Origin: DASQFQ01 sp963805525
Lineage (GTDB): Bacteria > Actinomycetota > Thermoleophilia > Solirubrobacterales > Solirubrobacteraceae
Reading direction: 5' to 3'
DNA length: 64,000 nucleotides
Assembly (NCBI GenBank): GCA_963805525.1
Contig: CAWDUT010000005.1
Span: 1-64,000, forward strand
Shown: one piece after another, positions 37,190-45,784 of the stretch
How positions within the stretch are numbered: the stretch's first letter is position 1
How the letters are laid out: every line of letters begins with the position of its first letter
Translations under genes and position numbers: made by a program
The notes under the pieces: model-generated
Databases searched by the model: none
What the model was told of the DNA's origin: nothing
Seen by the model: the letters and a program-made list of their open reading frames with translations, nothing else

Positions 37190-37512
37190 GCTGACCTTCT
37201 ACTACCGCGCGGGCGTCACCTGGTGGGACCCCGCCCGCAACCAGTGGAACCAGCAAGACGCCCCCTGGGCGTGGCAGCAGACGAACCCGATCAACGCCTT
37301 CGACTACCAGTTCGGTCCCTACATTCACCAGCGGCGTGTGGCCGATGCCCCGCCACCGCATGTACAGCTACGTCTGGGTGGAAGCGTGGTGGCACTTCAC
37401 CTCCACTTACGACGAGGCCAGCAGCGGCGCCGGCGGCAACTGGTACACCGGCACCCACTATCTCCGCCAGGTCGGCAGCGCGATGTCCAACAGCGCCTGC
37501 TGGTACGGCTGA
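37190..37512 (+). pseudogene. remnant of an aromatic-rich secreted protein
   Basis: One frame reads WLTFYYRAGVTWWDPARNQW, then 'PWAWQQTNPINAFDYQFGP'. Near 37345 the coding signal moves to the next frame, MYSYVWVEAWWHFTSTYDE, then 'NWYTGTHYLRQ' and SACWYG, stopping at 37512. The tryptophan/tyrosine-rich composition is typical of an extracellular domain. I do not recognise the family and no signal peptide or start is visible, so this is the C-terminal end of a lost gene. Confidence 0.5.
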
Positions 37513-37649
37513 GAACGCGGCCTTCGCCGCGACCTGGCCCCGGGCGGGCGCGCAGACCCGGCGCCCGCCCGGCCCGCCAGCCTGTCAAGCGGCCGGCCGG
37601 CTTGGCGTGGCCGGGCCATCCTCCGCAATCCACCACTGCGGCACGGCCG

Positions 37650-38708
37650 TCAACGACGGAAGATCGTGAAGCCCAGCGTCGACGCCGCGCAGCCGGCGAC
37701 GCTGACGGTCAGCCGGTAGCGCCCCGGGCGCAACCTGCGGCCATGTACCCGGCCGGTCAAGCGCATGCGGCCCGCTCCCCGTCCCACGACGCGCTTGAGT
37801 GACACCACGGCGACGAAGCGGCGCCGCCCGAGCTGGCGCTTGATGTCGAGCCGGACCGCCGCGCGCGCCGCGGCCTTCCAGCGGAGCGCCGCGCCGCGCC
37901 GCGTTCCGCCGACCGCGAAGCGCCGTGGCCGCATCGCGAATCGCGCGCACCCGCCCGCGCCGGCGCGGCCAGGGCCGCTCGCCGGAGGCTGCTCGACGTG
38001 CCGCGTCAATGGGATCCACATGAAGTTCGAGATGCGCATGCTCCGGGCGCTCGCGGGTGGGAGGGCGCGCGAGCGCCAGTAGTTGATCCTCGGGACCTCC
38101 GACGAGGGCGCCGGCACGCCCCTGCTGACGGTCCACCGGAAGAGCGTCGCCCCGGTGGCGTCGGTGACGAGCCAGGAGACCCTCCCCGGCGCCCAGGTGA
38201 ACTGGTTCACGTATGGCGGCCGGTCACTGTACGAGAAGGCCCTCACGTGATGGCGCCACGCATCGGCGTTCTGCCACACGGTCGCCGAGCCGGTCGGCGA
38301 CGACAGGTCGCCCCAGTGCGAGGCCTCGATGTCGATCTCGTTGTTGGACGGGCTCGCGCCGCCGTAGGTGAACATCCCCAGCACCTCGTTCGCGTCAAGG
38401 GCGCTCAGGTCGCTGGCGACGGTCCAACGATACGTGCCGTAGCCGAAGTGCCGCTGGTTGTCGACTTCCGCGCTGGTCCAGCGCTCCGAGGCGTCGCGGA
38501 CGATCGAGAGTACGAGGTCGGTCCCGTCGACGTGGACGTTCGCCTCGGAATCCGACCATTCGTTGGGGCCGGGGCCGCCGAAGCCAGCGGGCCGGACGTC
38601 CCAGGTGTAACCCGACCACGAGATCGTCCGCGCGCCCGCCGTGGAGACGGTCGGCAGCATCAGCTGCAGGGCGAGCAGCGGGAGGATCGCCAGGAATCTC
38701 GCGAACAT
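37650..38708 (-). CDS. secreted glycoside hydrolase family 16-type protein
   Basis: A 352-residue protein with a signal peptide (MFARFLAILPLLALQLML, cleavage near TAGA). A GH16 jelly-roll domain follows; its catalytic ExDxE motif is visible as NEIDIEAS near residue 123. GH16 enzymes cleave beta-glucans, xyloglucan or related polymers outside the cell. The last about 110 residues form a basic beta-rich domain ('RPGRYRLTVSVAG') that may bind the cell surface. ATG at 38708 gives a proper signal peptide, so I prefer it to the longer frame. It lies near an LPXTG mini-protein and a GT2 gene. Confidence 0.86.
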   Translation of the reverse strand: MFARFLAILPLLALQLMLPTVSTAGARTISWSGYTWDVRPAGFGGPGPNEWSDSEANVHVDGTDLVLSIVRDASERWTSAEVDNQRHFGYGTYRWTVASDLSALDANEVLGMFTYGGASPSNNEIDIEASHWGDLSSPTGSATVWQNADAWRHHVRAFSYSDRPPYVNQFTWAPGRVSWLVTDATGATLFRWTVSRGVPAPSSEVPRINYWRSRALPPASARSMRISNFMWIPLTRHVEQPPASGPGRAGAGGCARFAMRPRRFAVGGTRRGAALRWKAAARAAVRLDIKRQLGRRRFVAVVSLKRVVGRGAGRMRLTGRVHGRRLRPGRYRLTVSVAGCAASTLGFTIFRR

Positions 38709-38869
38709 TGTTCGGGCCGCCGAGGGGGCGCTGGGAAGCCACGGCTGCACGCGAGAAGTTATCGGCGACCGGCGTCCGGTGGTTGAGCTACCGCTCCTTG
38801 CACGGCGTCCGCGACAACAGGACGCCCCCGATCACGAGCGCCCGAATGAGCAGGCCGACTTGGCAGGCG

Positions 38870-38892
38870 GGCGCCCGGCGAGGCCGGGCGCC
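38870..38892 (-). terminator. hairpin GGCGCCCGG-CGAGG-CCGGGCGCC
   Basis: A perfect 9-bp stem lies 32 bases past the stop of the LPXTG gene on the minus strand. Confidence 0.65.
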
Positions 38893-38923
38893 TCTAGCGA
38901 TCCGCGGTCGCGCCCTGAGCCAG

Positions 38924-39106
38924 TCACGACTGGCGCTTGGGCACGAGTCGACGGACGGCCCCGGCGAGCGCGATCATCGCAACGCCCGCGAGGAGCATCC
39001 AGATCGGCTCGCCGCCCGTGAACGGGAGCTGCGAGCTGTGCTCGGCGGCCGCGGTGGTGCCGGCGACTCCGGCAGATCCGAGATATGGGAGTGCGTTGTG
39101 GTACAT
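38924..39106 (-). CDS. 60-residue LPXTG cell-surface mini-protein
   Basis: The protein has a textbook sortase sorting signal: LPFTG at residues 28-32, a hydrophobic helix 'WMLLAGVAMIALAGA' and a basic end RRLVPKRQS. The N-terminal 27 residues (MYHNALPYLGSAG...) are short and only weakly signal-like, so export is uncertain. The gene starts 19 bases after the GT2 gene on the same strand and ends before a strong hairpin, so the two are co-transcribed. No sortase gene is visible in the window. A wall-linked tail this short is unusual. Confidence 0.72.
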   Translation of the reverse strand: MYHNALPYLGSAGVAGTTAAAEHSSQLPFTGGEPIWMLLAGVAMIALAGAVRRLVPKRQS

Positions 39107-39125
39107 GGTGATCTTCTTCCTGCGA

Positions 39126-40169
39126 TTACCAGGCTGCTGTGCGCCTGAGCGCCACTTGGAGGAACGCTCGGGCTTGGACCAACTGGAGCCAGACGTCGTA
39201 GATCGTCTCCACGAGGAGCGTGGCTGCCAGAAGCTGTTGGGCGATCCCTCGGTCGCGGACCGTGACGACCCGCTCGAGCACGAAGATGGCGGTGACGCCC
39301 AGCCAGAAGTAGCTGAGCACGAACGCCCCCGCGATCAGCGCCCAGGCGAGGGTGCCGAGATACGCGATCGTGGCGATGACGCTGACCAGGCTCATTACCT
39401 GCCGCCCCCAATACGGGGTTGTGATCCGGGTCAGCCCGTAGTCGTGGAGGTTCTCGAACGCCCCGCGCTTCCAGCGAAGGCGCTGCTTGGCGAGGTCGAG
39501 CCACGTGAGCATGACCTCGGTCGTGAGCAGGCAGTCCTTCGGCGCGAGGATCTTCCAGCCGAGATGCATGAGGGCGAGCGTGAGCTCGTTGTCCTCGGTG
39601 AGCACCTTCTCGTCATAGACCTTGCCGCCGCCCTCGGGCAAGCGGCCGGTCCCACGCGCATCCACGACGTCCTTGAGCGCCGCCACTCGGAAGACGGAGG
39701 CGGTGCCGGTCAGGACCAGCGCCTTGCCGTTCAGGCGCCGCACGTCGCGCGCGTACCGGGCGTACTCGTTTCGCTGCAGCGTCCCGACGAGACCACCGCC
39801 GGCTCCACCGCGGAACGTTCCGCCGATGCCGCCGAGCTTCGGGTTCCGGCGGAAGTGCTCGCGCGCCGCCTGGACGAAGCCGGGGTCGATGATCGAGTCG
39901 GCGTCCATGACCATCACGTAGTCGCGTCGCCGCATCCGCGGCAGCTCGGTCATGAGGACCTGGTTGAGCGCGCCTGCCTTCTTGTGCGTGTTGTCGACCG
40001 ACTGGATCACGCGCGCGCCCGCGGCGCGGGCGAGGCGGACCGTGTTGTCGGTGCTGTTGTCGGAGACGACCACGATCTTGTCCACCCCGGGCTGGGTGGC
40101 GGACGCGATCGCGGCCTCGATGTTCTCCTGCTCGTTGTGAGCAGGAATCAGGACGATGAGGCGTGCCAC
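39126..40169 (-). CDS. processive family 2 glycosyltransferase
   Basis: A 347-residue membrane glycosyltransferase. The GT-A fold shows LIVLIPAHNEQENI, 'VVVSDNSTDNT', the metal-binding DADS, the catalytic base in LTEDNELTL and QRLRWKRG, the QxxRW motif of processive polysaccharide synthases. Three or four membrane helices follow from residue 260 to 330. It probably extends a surface polysaccharide. GTG at 40169, preceded by GGAGGCGTT, is the start; the longer open frame is not coding. It is the first gene of a two-gene unit with the LPXTG mini-protein. Confidence 0.87.
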   Translation of the reverse strand: MARLIVLIPAHNEQENIEAAIASATQPGVDKIVVVSDNSTDNTVRLARAAGARVIQSVDNTHKKAGALNQVLMTELPRMRRRDYVMVMDADSIIDPGFVQAAREHFRRNPKLGGIGGTFRGGAGGGLVGTLQRNEYARYARDVRRLNGKALVLTGTASVFRVAALKDVVDARGTGRLPEGGGKVYDEKVLTEDNELTLALMHLGWKILAPKDCLLTTEVMLTWLDLAKQRLRWKRGAFENLHDYGLTRITTPYWGRQVMSLVSVIATIAYLGTLAWALIAGAFVLSYFWLGVTAIFVLERVVTVRDRGIAQQLLAATLLVETIYDVWLQLVQARAFLQVALRRTAAW

Positions 40170-40684
40170 AACGCCTCCCTTCTGAGGTCGCACACGGGCG
40201 CCCTCTCGATCACTTCTGTCGCCGTCCCGGGCCCCATATGCGGCCTGCTGGCCGACACCCACGGACGGTCGGCGAATTGCTTGCGGAATCTGGAGACGTC
40301 CGTGCCCCCGCGTACCTATGGGTTGCCGTCCTTGTACTAACGCATCGTCAACAAGGCGCCGCGAGCCAACCGAAGTCCTCCACACAGCGGCTCGTAGTTC
40401 GCCGCGCGCTGCTTCACACGCGTCGCAGGTTCGGAACCGGCCGCTCCAGGCTGCTGTTGACCCAGCGGCGTTCAAGAGCGGCTACCCGCTGAGGCTCTAA
40501 GCCTGCTCAAGCATCGGACGTCGACGGCTTGAGCGCCGTCTGCCTTGGGGACACAGCGCCCGTCCGGGTCGCCCTCCGGCGACGCCTCGCGAACGCGGAC
40601 TGGTTGAGATGACTAGCCCGAGCGAGACGTCGCGGGCGACGTCGATGCCACAACAAGCTCCCCCGATCGTGACGTTCGCCGTCG
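40170..40684. other. intergenic, nothing recognised
   Basis: About 515 bases upstream of the GT2 gene with no supported gene or repeat. Confidence 0.35.
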
Positions 40685-40890
40685 TTGCGGCGCGTCGTGG
40701 ACGAGGTCGTGGCGCGGGCGTCGGGGTCGTTCGTGGAGACGGTGGACGGGCAGCGCGTGCTGGATTTCTCACCGCGGGCCAGCTCTGCGCGACCGTCGGG
40801 CACAACCACCCGCGGGTGGTCGCCGCGATCGAGGCGGCCTGCCGTAGGGTTGCTGCATCTCAACTCGTGGATGTGCGGACAGGCGCGGTT
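40685..40890 (+). pseudogene. class III aminotransferase N-terminal remnant
   Basis: Plus-strand pieces match the start of dialkylglycine-decarboxylase-like class III aminotransferases: ARASGSFVETVDGQRVLDF in one frame, then GQLCATVGHNHPRVVAAIEA in the next, then 'LHLNSWMCG' in a third. The PLP-binding part is absent. It is a short relic with at least two frameshifts. Confidence 0.65.
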
Positions 40891-40945
40891 TGGGCCGTGG
40901 CGAGTCTTGTGATCCGGGCCGCGGCCGATGAACAGACGGCGCGCG

Positions 40946-41155
40946 TCAGGTCGGTCGCGTTCGAGTGAGGCGAAGGAGCCGATGTTGCAGGCGGTCCGCG
41001 CGATCAAAGGCCTGTGAGGTCCGGATCTGGTCGGTTTCCGCGAGCGCCGCGGTCAGGGCGTGCTCGTACTCGGCGATCAGCCGGCGCGCGTCAGGCTGTT
41101 GCGATCCCGGCGAGGCGATCGTCGGCGAGGTTGCCCTCATCCCTGGGGTGCTCAT
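40946..41155 (-). CDS. small helical protein, last gene of the ArsR unit
   Basis: A 69-residue protein whose second half is a likely helix (RRLIAEYEHALTAALAETDQ). Its ATG overlaps the stop of the upstream frame as ATGA (41152-41155), a typical sign of translational coupling. No family is recognised. The coupling and GC-rich codon usage make it more credible than other small frames here. Confidence 0.5.
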   Translation of the reverse strand: MSTPGMRATSPTIASPGSQQPDARRLIAEYEHALTAALAETDQIRTSQAFDRADRLQHRLLRLTRTRPT

Positions 41156-41490
41156 CGGTGCTGCGACTCGGGTCGCATCCGCTCGAGGAACTTGGAGACC
41201 TCTCTCAGCCAGTCGCGGTAGGCGTCGTCTTCCTGGTGGTGAGCGCGCTCGCGGACATAGTTCCGCAGGACGCGGTGCCGGCCGACGGCGGCGATCGGCC
41301 CGGTCAGCGCGAACCGTCGATCGTCCAGCACGACGAGCGCGCCGGGCGCGTCTGGTCGCCGAGCCAGCAGGCGGTCGACCGTGATGCCGAGGACGTGATC
41401 GGGCGTGGCGGGGTCGCCGTCACGCGCGTCCCACGGTCGGAGCGTCAGCGTCGGTCCGCGGTTCAGGGTTCCCGTCCTTGCCAGATTCGT
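41152..41490 (-). CDS. unknown protein frame without a standard start
   Basis: The minus strand carries a coding-like frame of about 110 residues: 'DHVLGITVDRLLARRP', ALVVLDDRRFALTGPIAAVG, 'RVLRNYVRERAHHQEDDAYRDW', LREVSKFLERM, ending at 41152. No ATG, GTG or TTG lies in frame near the expected start, so the N-terminus is either damaged or uses a rare start. The stop overlaps the next gene by ATGA. It directly follows arsR. The family is unknown. Confidence 0.45.
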   Translation of the reverse strand, partial: TNLARTGTLNRGPTLTLRPWDARDGDPATPDHVLGITVDRLLARRPDAPGALVVLDDRRFALTGPIAAVGRHRVLRNYVRERAHHQEDDAYRDWLREVSKFLERMRPESQHR

Positions 41491-41498
41491 CGCACCGG

Positions 41499-41915
41499 CT
41501 AGCCAGCTAGCTCGGCCTGCGGGCTCTCGCTGAGCTGGTCCAGCAGCTCTTGCGACTGCGTGAGGTTGGTCGTGAGGATCTGGCGCGCGACCTCGAGCAG
41601 CTGGAACGTGCGCGGGTCCTTGACGCGGTAGTAGACGCTCGTGCCCTCGCGGCGGCTGTCGAGCACGCCGTGCTTGCGCAGCAGGCCGAGGTGCTGGGAG
41701 GTGCCGCTCGAGTCGAGCCCGAGCGCCGCCTGAAGATCCCCGACGGTCCGCTCGCCGTCTCGCAGGAGCTCGAGCGTGCGCACGCGCACGGGGTGGCCGA
41801 GGATGCGGAAGAACTCAGCCTTGGCCTGGTAGACGGGCGGTTGGGGCTGGCGGGCGTGGCGGCGCTCAGGCATCGCCTCGACGCTGCTGTCTTCGGTGGC
41901 GGCTGTGTGTTCCAC
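41499..41915 (-). CDS. ArsR/SmtB-family regulator
   Basis: A 138-residue winged-helix repressor: 'AEFFRILGHPVRVRTLELLRDGERTVGDL', the recognition helix region LDSSGTSQHLGLLRKHGVL and the wing 'RREGTSVYYRVKDPRTF'. There is no ELCVC-type metal site, so the ligand is probably not arsenite. The GTG at 41915 is the longest start; ATG at 41873 would trim an acidic tail. It starts 6 bases after the preceding small gene on the same strand and is part of a five-frame unit. An AT-rich palindrome upstream of the unit is its likely operator. Confidence 0.87.
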   Translation of the reverse strand: MEHTAATEDSSVEAMPERRHARQPQPPVYQAKAEFFRILGHPVRVRTLELLRDGERTVGDLQAALGLDSSGTSQHLGLLRKHGVLDSRREGTSVYYRVKDPRTFQLLEVARQILTTNLTQSQELLDQLSESPQAELAG

Positions 41916-41921
41916 GGTCTT

Positions 41922-42152
41922 CTAGGTGTCTGACGAAGTGGTCGAGGTCGTGCGCTGCAGTCTGCTCGCCCGGGCGCTGAGGCGTCGGGCCTCCGCGAGG
42001 GCCGCGCGGCGATCGACCGCGTCGGTCGCGCGCTCCGCCTCCTGGATCGCCCGTCGGTACCCGACTTGTGCGAAGGCGAGACCGGCGAGCGGCGCGGGGG
42101 GACGTCTCGCAGGGCTTCGTGGCTGCCCATTGGGGGCGGTGCTTCGCGTCAT
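41922..42152 (-). CDS. small alanine/arginine-rich helical protein
   Basis: A 76-residue protein with a predicted long helix ('YRRAIQEAERATDAVDRRAALAEARRLSARA'; central motif AERATDAVDRRAALAEAR). ATG at 42152 follows GAGGA at a good distance. It ends 6 bases before arsR and starts 39 bases after the previous gene, which fits one transcript. No family is recognised. Confidence 0.5.
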   Translation of the reverse strand: MTRSTAPNGQPRSPARRPPAPLAGLAFAQVGYRRAIQEAERATDAVDRRAALAEARRLSARASRLQRTTSTTSSDT

Positions 42153-42191
42153 CGTCAGCGGTCCTCTGGATTGGAAGATGAGCCGGCTCGG

Positions 42192-42467
42192 CTACCGCAG
42201 CCGGCTGTGGAGGCGGCGTTCCATGTCGGCCAGCGCCCCGGAAGGGTCGATATCTGCGGGAACGTGGCCGTAGACCGCCATCAATGGCACGTCCTCTCCC
42301 GTGATCGCCTGGACGAGAAGCCCGACGTGTCCCGGTGGGACGGGCTCGACGTCCCGCCGCACCGACCTCGGTAAGCGATCCCGATGCCGGTTGAACTCCT
42401 CCCGCTGACACAGGCCGCGCGCGATGCGGTAGCCACGCGACGCCGGCCCCCCGGATGCTTCAGCCAT
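42192..42467 (-). CDS. unknown 91-residue protein, first gene of the ArsR unit
   Basis: The protein starts MAEASGGPASRGYRIARGLC and continues 'DVEPVPPGHVGLLVQAITGEDVPLMAVYGHVPADIDPSGALADMERRL'; its best-formed part is the VGLLVQAITGEDVP strand-helix stretch. I do not recognise it. A possible 18-codon leader frame (ATG at 42516, stop overlapping this start) precedes it. The AT-rich palindrome at 42527-42542 lies just upstream. Confidence 0.5.
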   Translation of the reverse strand: MAEASGGPASRGYRIARGLCQREEFNRHRDRLPRSVRRDVEPVPPGHVGLLVQAITGEDVPLMAVYGHVPADIDPSGALADMERRLHSRLR

Positions 42468-42526
42468 CGGCCTGGCCGGTCACATCGTGGCCGACAAGTA
42501 CTCCGTGGAGCGTCATGAAGTCGAAT

Positions 42527-42542
42527 CTTAGCATATTCTAAG
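42527..42542. promoter_or_regulatory. AT-rich palindrome, likely ArsR operator
   Basis: CTTAG-CATATT-CTAAG is a perfect 5-bp-arm palindrome in an AT-rich island of a GC-rich region, about 60 bases before the first gene of the ArsR unit. Its composition also suits a promoter -10 region on the minus strand. Confidence 0.5.
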
Positions 42543-43234
42543 TATCGAAGGCGACTAGCGGGAAGCCCGTCGCCGCTGTTTTCAAAGGGCGACGGCCGGC
42601 CCGACCCGGCGCTCTTGGCATTCTGCGACTACGACTGCGACTTGGGCACGGTCGTGCTCTGGCTGAACTGGACCGGACTCCCCGCGAAGCCCTCCGTGGT
42701 TCCAGATGTCACCCAGTATCTGCCCATCGGAGGAACACTCCGAGACTACGGCTGCCGCCTGGGCCGCGTCACCCCATCGCTACTCCCGCACGGTGCCAAG
42801 GGGATGGGCGATCTCGCAGCACCCCAAGCCCGAGATCGTGCTTCCCGGCCTCGCGAAGGTCGACGTCGTGGTCAGTCGCGGACACGCCACTAGCCCAAGC
42901 CGCCGCAACCAGCCCTGGAGTGTCGCCTCGCGCGCGGCACTCGCGTTCGGGCGCAACGGGCTGGTGCTCTGGGAAGAACGCGACATTTCGCGGCGGCGCG
43001 CTCGACGCCGGCGTCCGTGTCGAATCCGGACCAGCACCCAGCAGGTCCCATGCGACATCGCTGAAGCTGACCACCTTCCGTAACTAAGGCACACCCCGGG
43101 TGGCCGCACGGCCGAGCCCGGACTCGAGCCTCATGCGCGCTGGGCCAGCCGAGCATGCGCGCGGCTTGCAGTGGCCCGGGCGGCGGGGGATGCTCGCGGT
43201 CCGCGACCTTTGTGGCCGGTCGAAAGGATTGACG
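42543..43234. other. gap with type B repeat upstream of the racemase
   Basis: About 690 bases without a supported gene. The type B repeat copy 1 fills 42896-43095. The part at 42543-42895 holds no recognised feature. Confidence 0.4.
42896..43095 (-). repeat. type B dispersed repeat, copy 1
   Basis: About 75% identical to 48335-48525 in the same orientation. Shared blocks include GGCGGCGCGCTCGACGCCGG, CGGGCGCAACG and AGCACCCAGCAGG. At its plus-strand end is the inverse of the common end motif: CGCTGAAGCTGACCACC, then TTCCGTAACTAAGGCACACC (43059-43095). Confidence 0.6.
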
Positions 43235-43942
43235 ATGAAGCGCATCGGACTGCTGGGCGGCATGAGCTGGGAGTCCTCAGCCGAGTACTACCGGCTGATC
43301 AACGAGGCTACGCGAGACCGGCTTGGCGGCCTGCACTCCGCAGATTGCCTGCTGCGCTCGGTCGATTTCTGCGATATCGAGCGGTTGCAGCGCGACGGCG
43401 CGTGGGAGGAAGCAGGTCTTCGCCTCGCCGATGAGGCGAGGGCGCTAGTCGCTGGAGGCGCTGAGCTGCTCGTTCTGTGTACGAACACGATGCACAAGGT
43501 GGCCGACGCGATCACCGCCGCCATCGATGTCCCGTTTGTGCACATCGCCGATACCACCGCCGATGCCGTTCGCGCCCAGGGTCTCTCGACGGTCGGCCTG
43601 CTCGCGACCGCGTACACGATGGAACAGGACTTCTACCTCGGCCGCCTGCGTGACAGGCATGCGCTGAGCGTGCTCGTCCCCGACGAGCCCGACCGCAGGG
43701 TCGTCCACAGCGTCATCTACGACGAGCTCTGCGTCGGCGTCATCAACGATCGCTCCCGTGATGAGTACCGCCGCATCATGGCCGAACTGGCCGACCGCGG
43801 CGCAGAAGCGATCCTGCTCGGCTGCACCGAGATCGACCTGCTCGTCGGGCCCGACGACGCACCGGTCCCGGTCTTCGACACCACCCGCCTGCACGCGCAC
43901 CACGCCGTCGAGCTCGCGCTCACCGACCGGTCGGCCACGTGA
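43235..43942 (+). CDS. aspartate/glutamate racemase family protein
   Basis: A 235-residue cofactor-independent racemase. Both catalytic cysteines are present: LCTNTMH (about residue 83) and GCTEID (about residue 194). The N-terminus 'KRIGLLGGMSWESSAEYYRLIN' is typical of the YgeA-like amino-acid racemases. These interconvert L- and D-aspartate or glutamate, or broader amino acids. ATG at 43235 follows AAAGGA. It stands alone downstream of a type B repeat. Confidence 0.9.
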   Translation: MKRIGLLGGMSWESSAEYYRLINEATRDRLGGLHSADCLLRSVDFCDIERLQRDGAWEEAGLRLADEARALVAGGAELLVLCTNTMHKVADAITAAIDVPFVHIADTTADAVRAQGLSTVGLLATAYTMEQDFYLGRLRDRHALSVLVPDEPDRRVVHSVIYDELCVGVINDRSRDEYRRIMAELADRGAEAILLGCTEIDLLVGPDDAPVPVFDTTRLHAHHAVELALTDRSAT

Positions 43943-44270
43943 GCGATCAGCCAGCCCACCGCTGACGTCGTGCCCGCTGCGGACGACGAGCAGGCGTGTC
44001 CCTCTGGGTGCCTCAGACGCCCGCAACGGACGAGCCACAGTCGTCTCGGCGGACGCTGACGTCACGCCTGCTCTGTCCGGCGGATGCGAGCGTCAAGCGG
44101 CCGCGGGACCTGGCGCCTGGGCCTCGTCCGGAGCGGACGTGAGCTCGGCAGTCGTCGAAAAGCCCGCTGGTCCGGGGGAGCGCAAGCCCTAGACCGAGAG
44201 CTGTTCTGGGTCTGGCGACGTGCCTTTCGGCGCGTTGGCGGTCAGCAGGTGCCGACGCGTCGCGTTCGCG
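43943..44270. other. gap with degenerate hairpin arms
   Basis: About 330 bases without a gene. ACGCCTGC at 44067 and GCGAGCGT near 44088 are arms of a degenerate dispersed hairpin around TCTGTCCGGCGGAT. GAGCAGGCGTG near 44000 is another arm. Confidence 0.35.
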
Positions 44271-45647
44271 TTAGGCGGACGCGGCCTGAACGAGTGCCGC
44301 GGGTGTTGCAGCACGTACCGACGCGAGGTCATCCACCTCGACGATCTGCGCGAGGGTCGCGACGGCTTCAGGATCGAATTGTGTCCCGGAGCAGCGGCGG
44401 AGTTCGGCGAGCGCCACATCGATGGGCATCGCGGGACGGTACGCACGATGGGTGGTCATGGCGCTGAAGGCGTCACACGCTGCGCAGATTCTCGCCTCGA
44501 CAGGGATCGCGTCGCCTGTGAGGCCGTCGGGGTAGCCGGTGCCGTCGAAGTGCTCGTGCGAGGCGCGCACGATCACGCCGACGCGCGCGAGCACGCCACC
44601 GACGTTCTCGAGCATGCGCTGGCCCTCGACCGTGTGGCGCTTCATGACCTCCCACTCCTGCGTGGTCAGTCGGCCGGGCTTGTTAATGATCTCCTTCGGC
44701 ACCGCGATCTTGCCGACGTCATGGAGCAGGGCGCCGAACTCGAGATCCCGCAAGGTGTCGCCATCGAGGCCCATGCGCGTGCCGACCTCGACGGCGAGGT
44801 CGACAACGTCGCGGCTGTGCGAGCCGGTGTAGGCGTCGTCGGACTCCACCATGTCGCCCAGGAGCATCGCGGTGCCCCGGTAAGCGTGCGAGAGCTCGAG
44901 CGCCTGGTCGATTCGAGCTCGGCGCTCGTTGGCGAAGACCCGCATCAGCAGCGCGAGCGGCAGGAACACGATCGCCACAGCCCAGGACCGGCCATTCGCG
45001 GCGATCGCCATCGCGATACCGACCGGGGCCAGCAGCAGATCGATGGCATACACCCATGTCTCGCCGCGTGAGGGAAGGGCCAGAGGCTTGGCGTAGGCGA
45101 ATCGCTCGAAGACGAGCGCGATCACGAGGTCAGCCGCGATATAGGCAGCCAGCGCGACCGCGATCACCGGCGCGTCCAGCCACGAACCGACGGGCGGCAG
45201 CGCCACGAGCACCGCGGCGGGCGCGAGCACGGGGAGGGAGGCCTGGGCGACGGCCGGCACCACCCGCGAGACATGGCGATCCCCCCGGGCCGACGCGATC
45301 CCGGCGCTGAGCGCCGCGCCGATCGCGACACCCCACGGCAGCAGCCCCGGCGGCAGCGCGACCACCATGGCCGCGAGGACGGCAAGGCTGCAGTCGGTGA
45401 AGACCGCACCCACCTCGAACTCGACGAGCCGTGCCACCGCATACAGGACGGCGAGGACCGCGAACATGCCCCTGGGCGGCGTGCCGGCGTCGGCGGTCCC
45501 CGTCAGCCAGAGGGCGCCGGCGCAGAACAGCGCAAGCAGCAGCACCCCGGTGCCCAGCTCCGCTGACTGGGAGGCAGTCGGGAGCCGCGCGCGCGTGCGC
45601 TCGACCTCGAGGTCGCCCGAGGCGTGGATGGTCGGCCAACTGGTCAT
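44271..45647 (-). CDS. membrane-anchored HD-GYP domain phosphodiesterase
   Basis: A 458-residue protein. Seven or eight membrane helices occupy residues 25-235 and are followed by an HD-GYP domain. The HD pair is in LLHDVGKIAVP, and the GYP motif is FDGTGYPDGL. Further metal-binding histidines lie in MKRHTVEG and ASHEHFDG. Such proteins usually hydrolyse cyclic di-GMP to lower its level at the membrane. The start is uncertain: ATG 45647 (MTSWPT) or ATG 45680 (MASDRC), neither with a good ribosome binding site. It is divergent from a secreted protein gene. No GGDEF protein is visible in the window. Confidence 0.86.
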   Translation of the reverse strand: MTSWPTIHASGDLEVERTRARLPTASQSAELGTGVLLLALFCAGALWLTGTADAGTPPRGMFAVLAVLYAVARLVEFEVGAVFTDCSLAVLAAMVVALPPGLLPWGVAIGAALSAGIASARGDRHVSRVVPAVAQASLPVLAPAAVLVALPPVGSWLDAPVIAVALAAYIAADLVIALVFERFAYAKPLALPSRGETWVYAIDLLLAPVGIAMAIAANGRSWAVAIVFLPLALLMRVFANERRARIDQALELSHAYRGTAMLLGDMVESDDAYTGSHSRDVVDLAVEVGTRMGLDGDTLRDLEFGALLHDVGKIAVPKEIINKPGRLTTQEWEVMKRHTVEGQRMLENVGGVLARVGVIVRASHEHFDGTGYPDGLTGDAIPVEARICAACDAFSAMTTHRAYRPAMPIDVALAELRRCSGTQFDPEAVATLAQIVEVDDLASVRAATPAALVQAASA

Positions 45648-45784
45648 CGCGTCTGAGAACCTGCATCGGTCACTCGCCATGCAGCTTGAGCGCCTGCGGT
45701 CGTTCATCCGTCGAGTTTCGCTACGTCGCCGCGCCGGCGCGGCCGATGCACTCGGGGAAGTCGAAACCACGGAAGGCACGACCC

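Noticed and set aside
42460..42516. An 18-codon leader peptide overlapping the start of the ArsR unit
   Set aside because: It has no ribosome binding site and no attenuator structure, so it is mentioned only in the neighbouring gene's entry.
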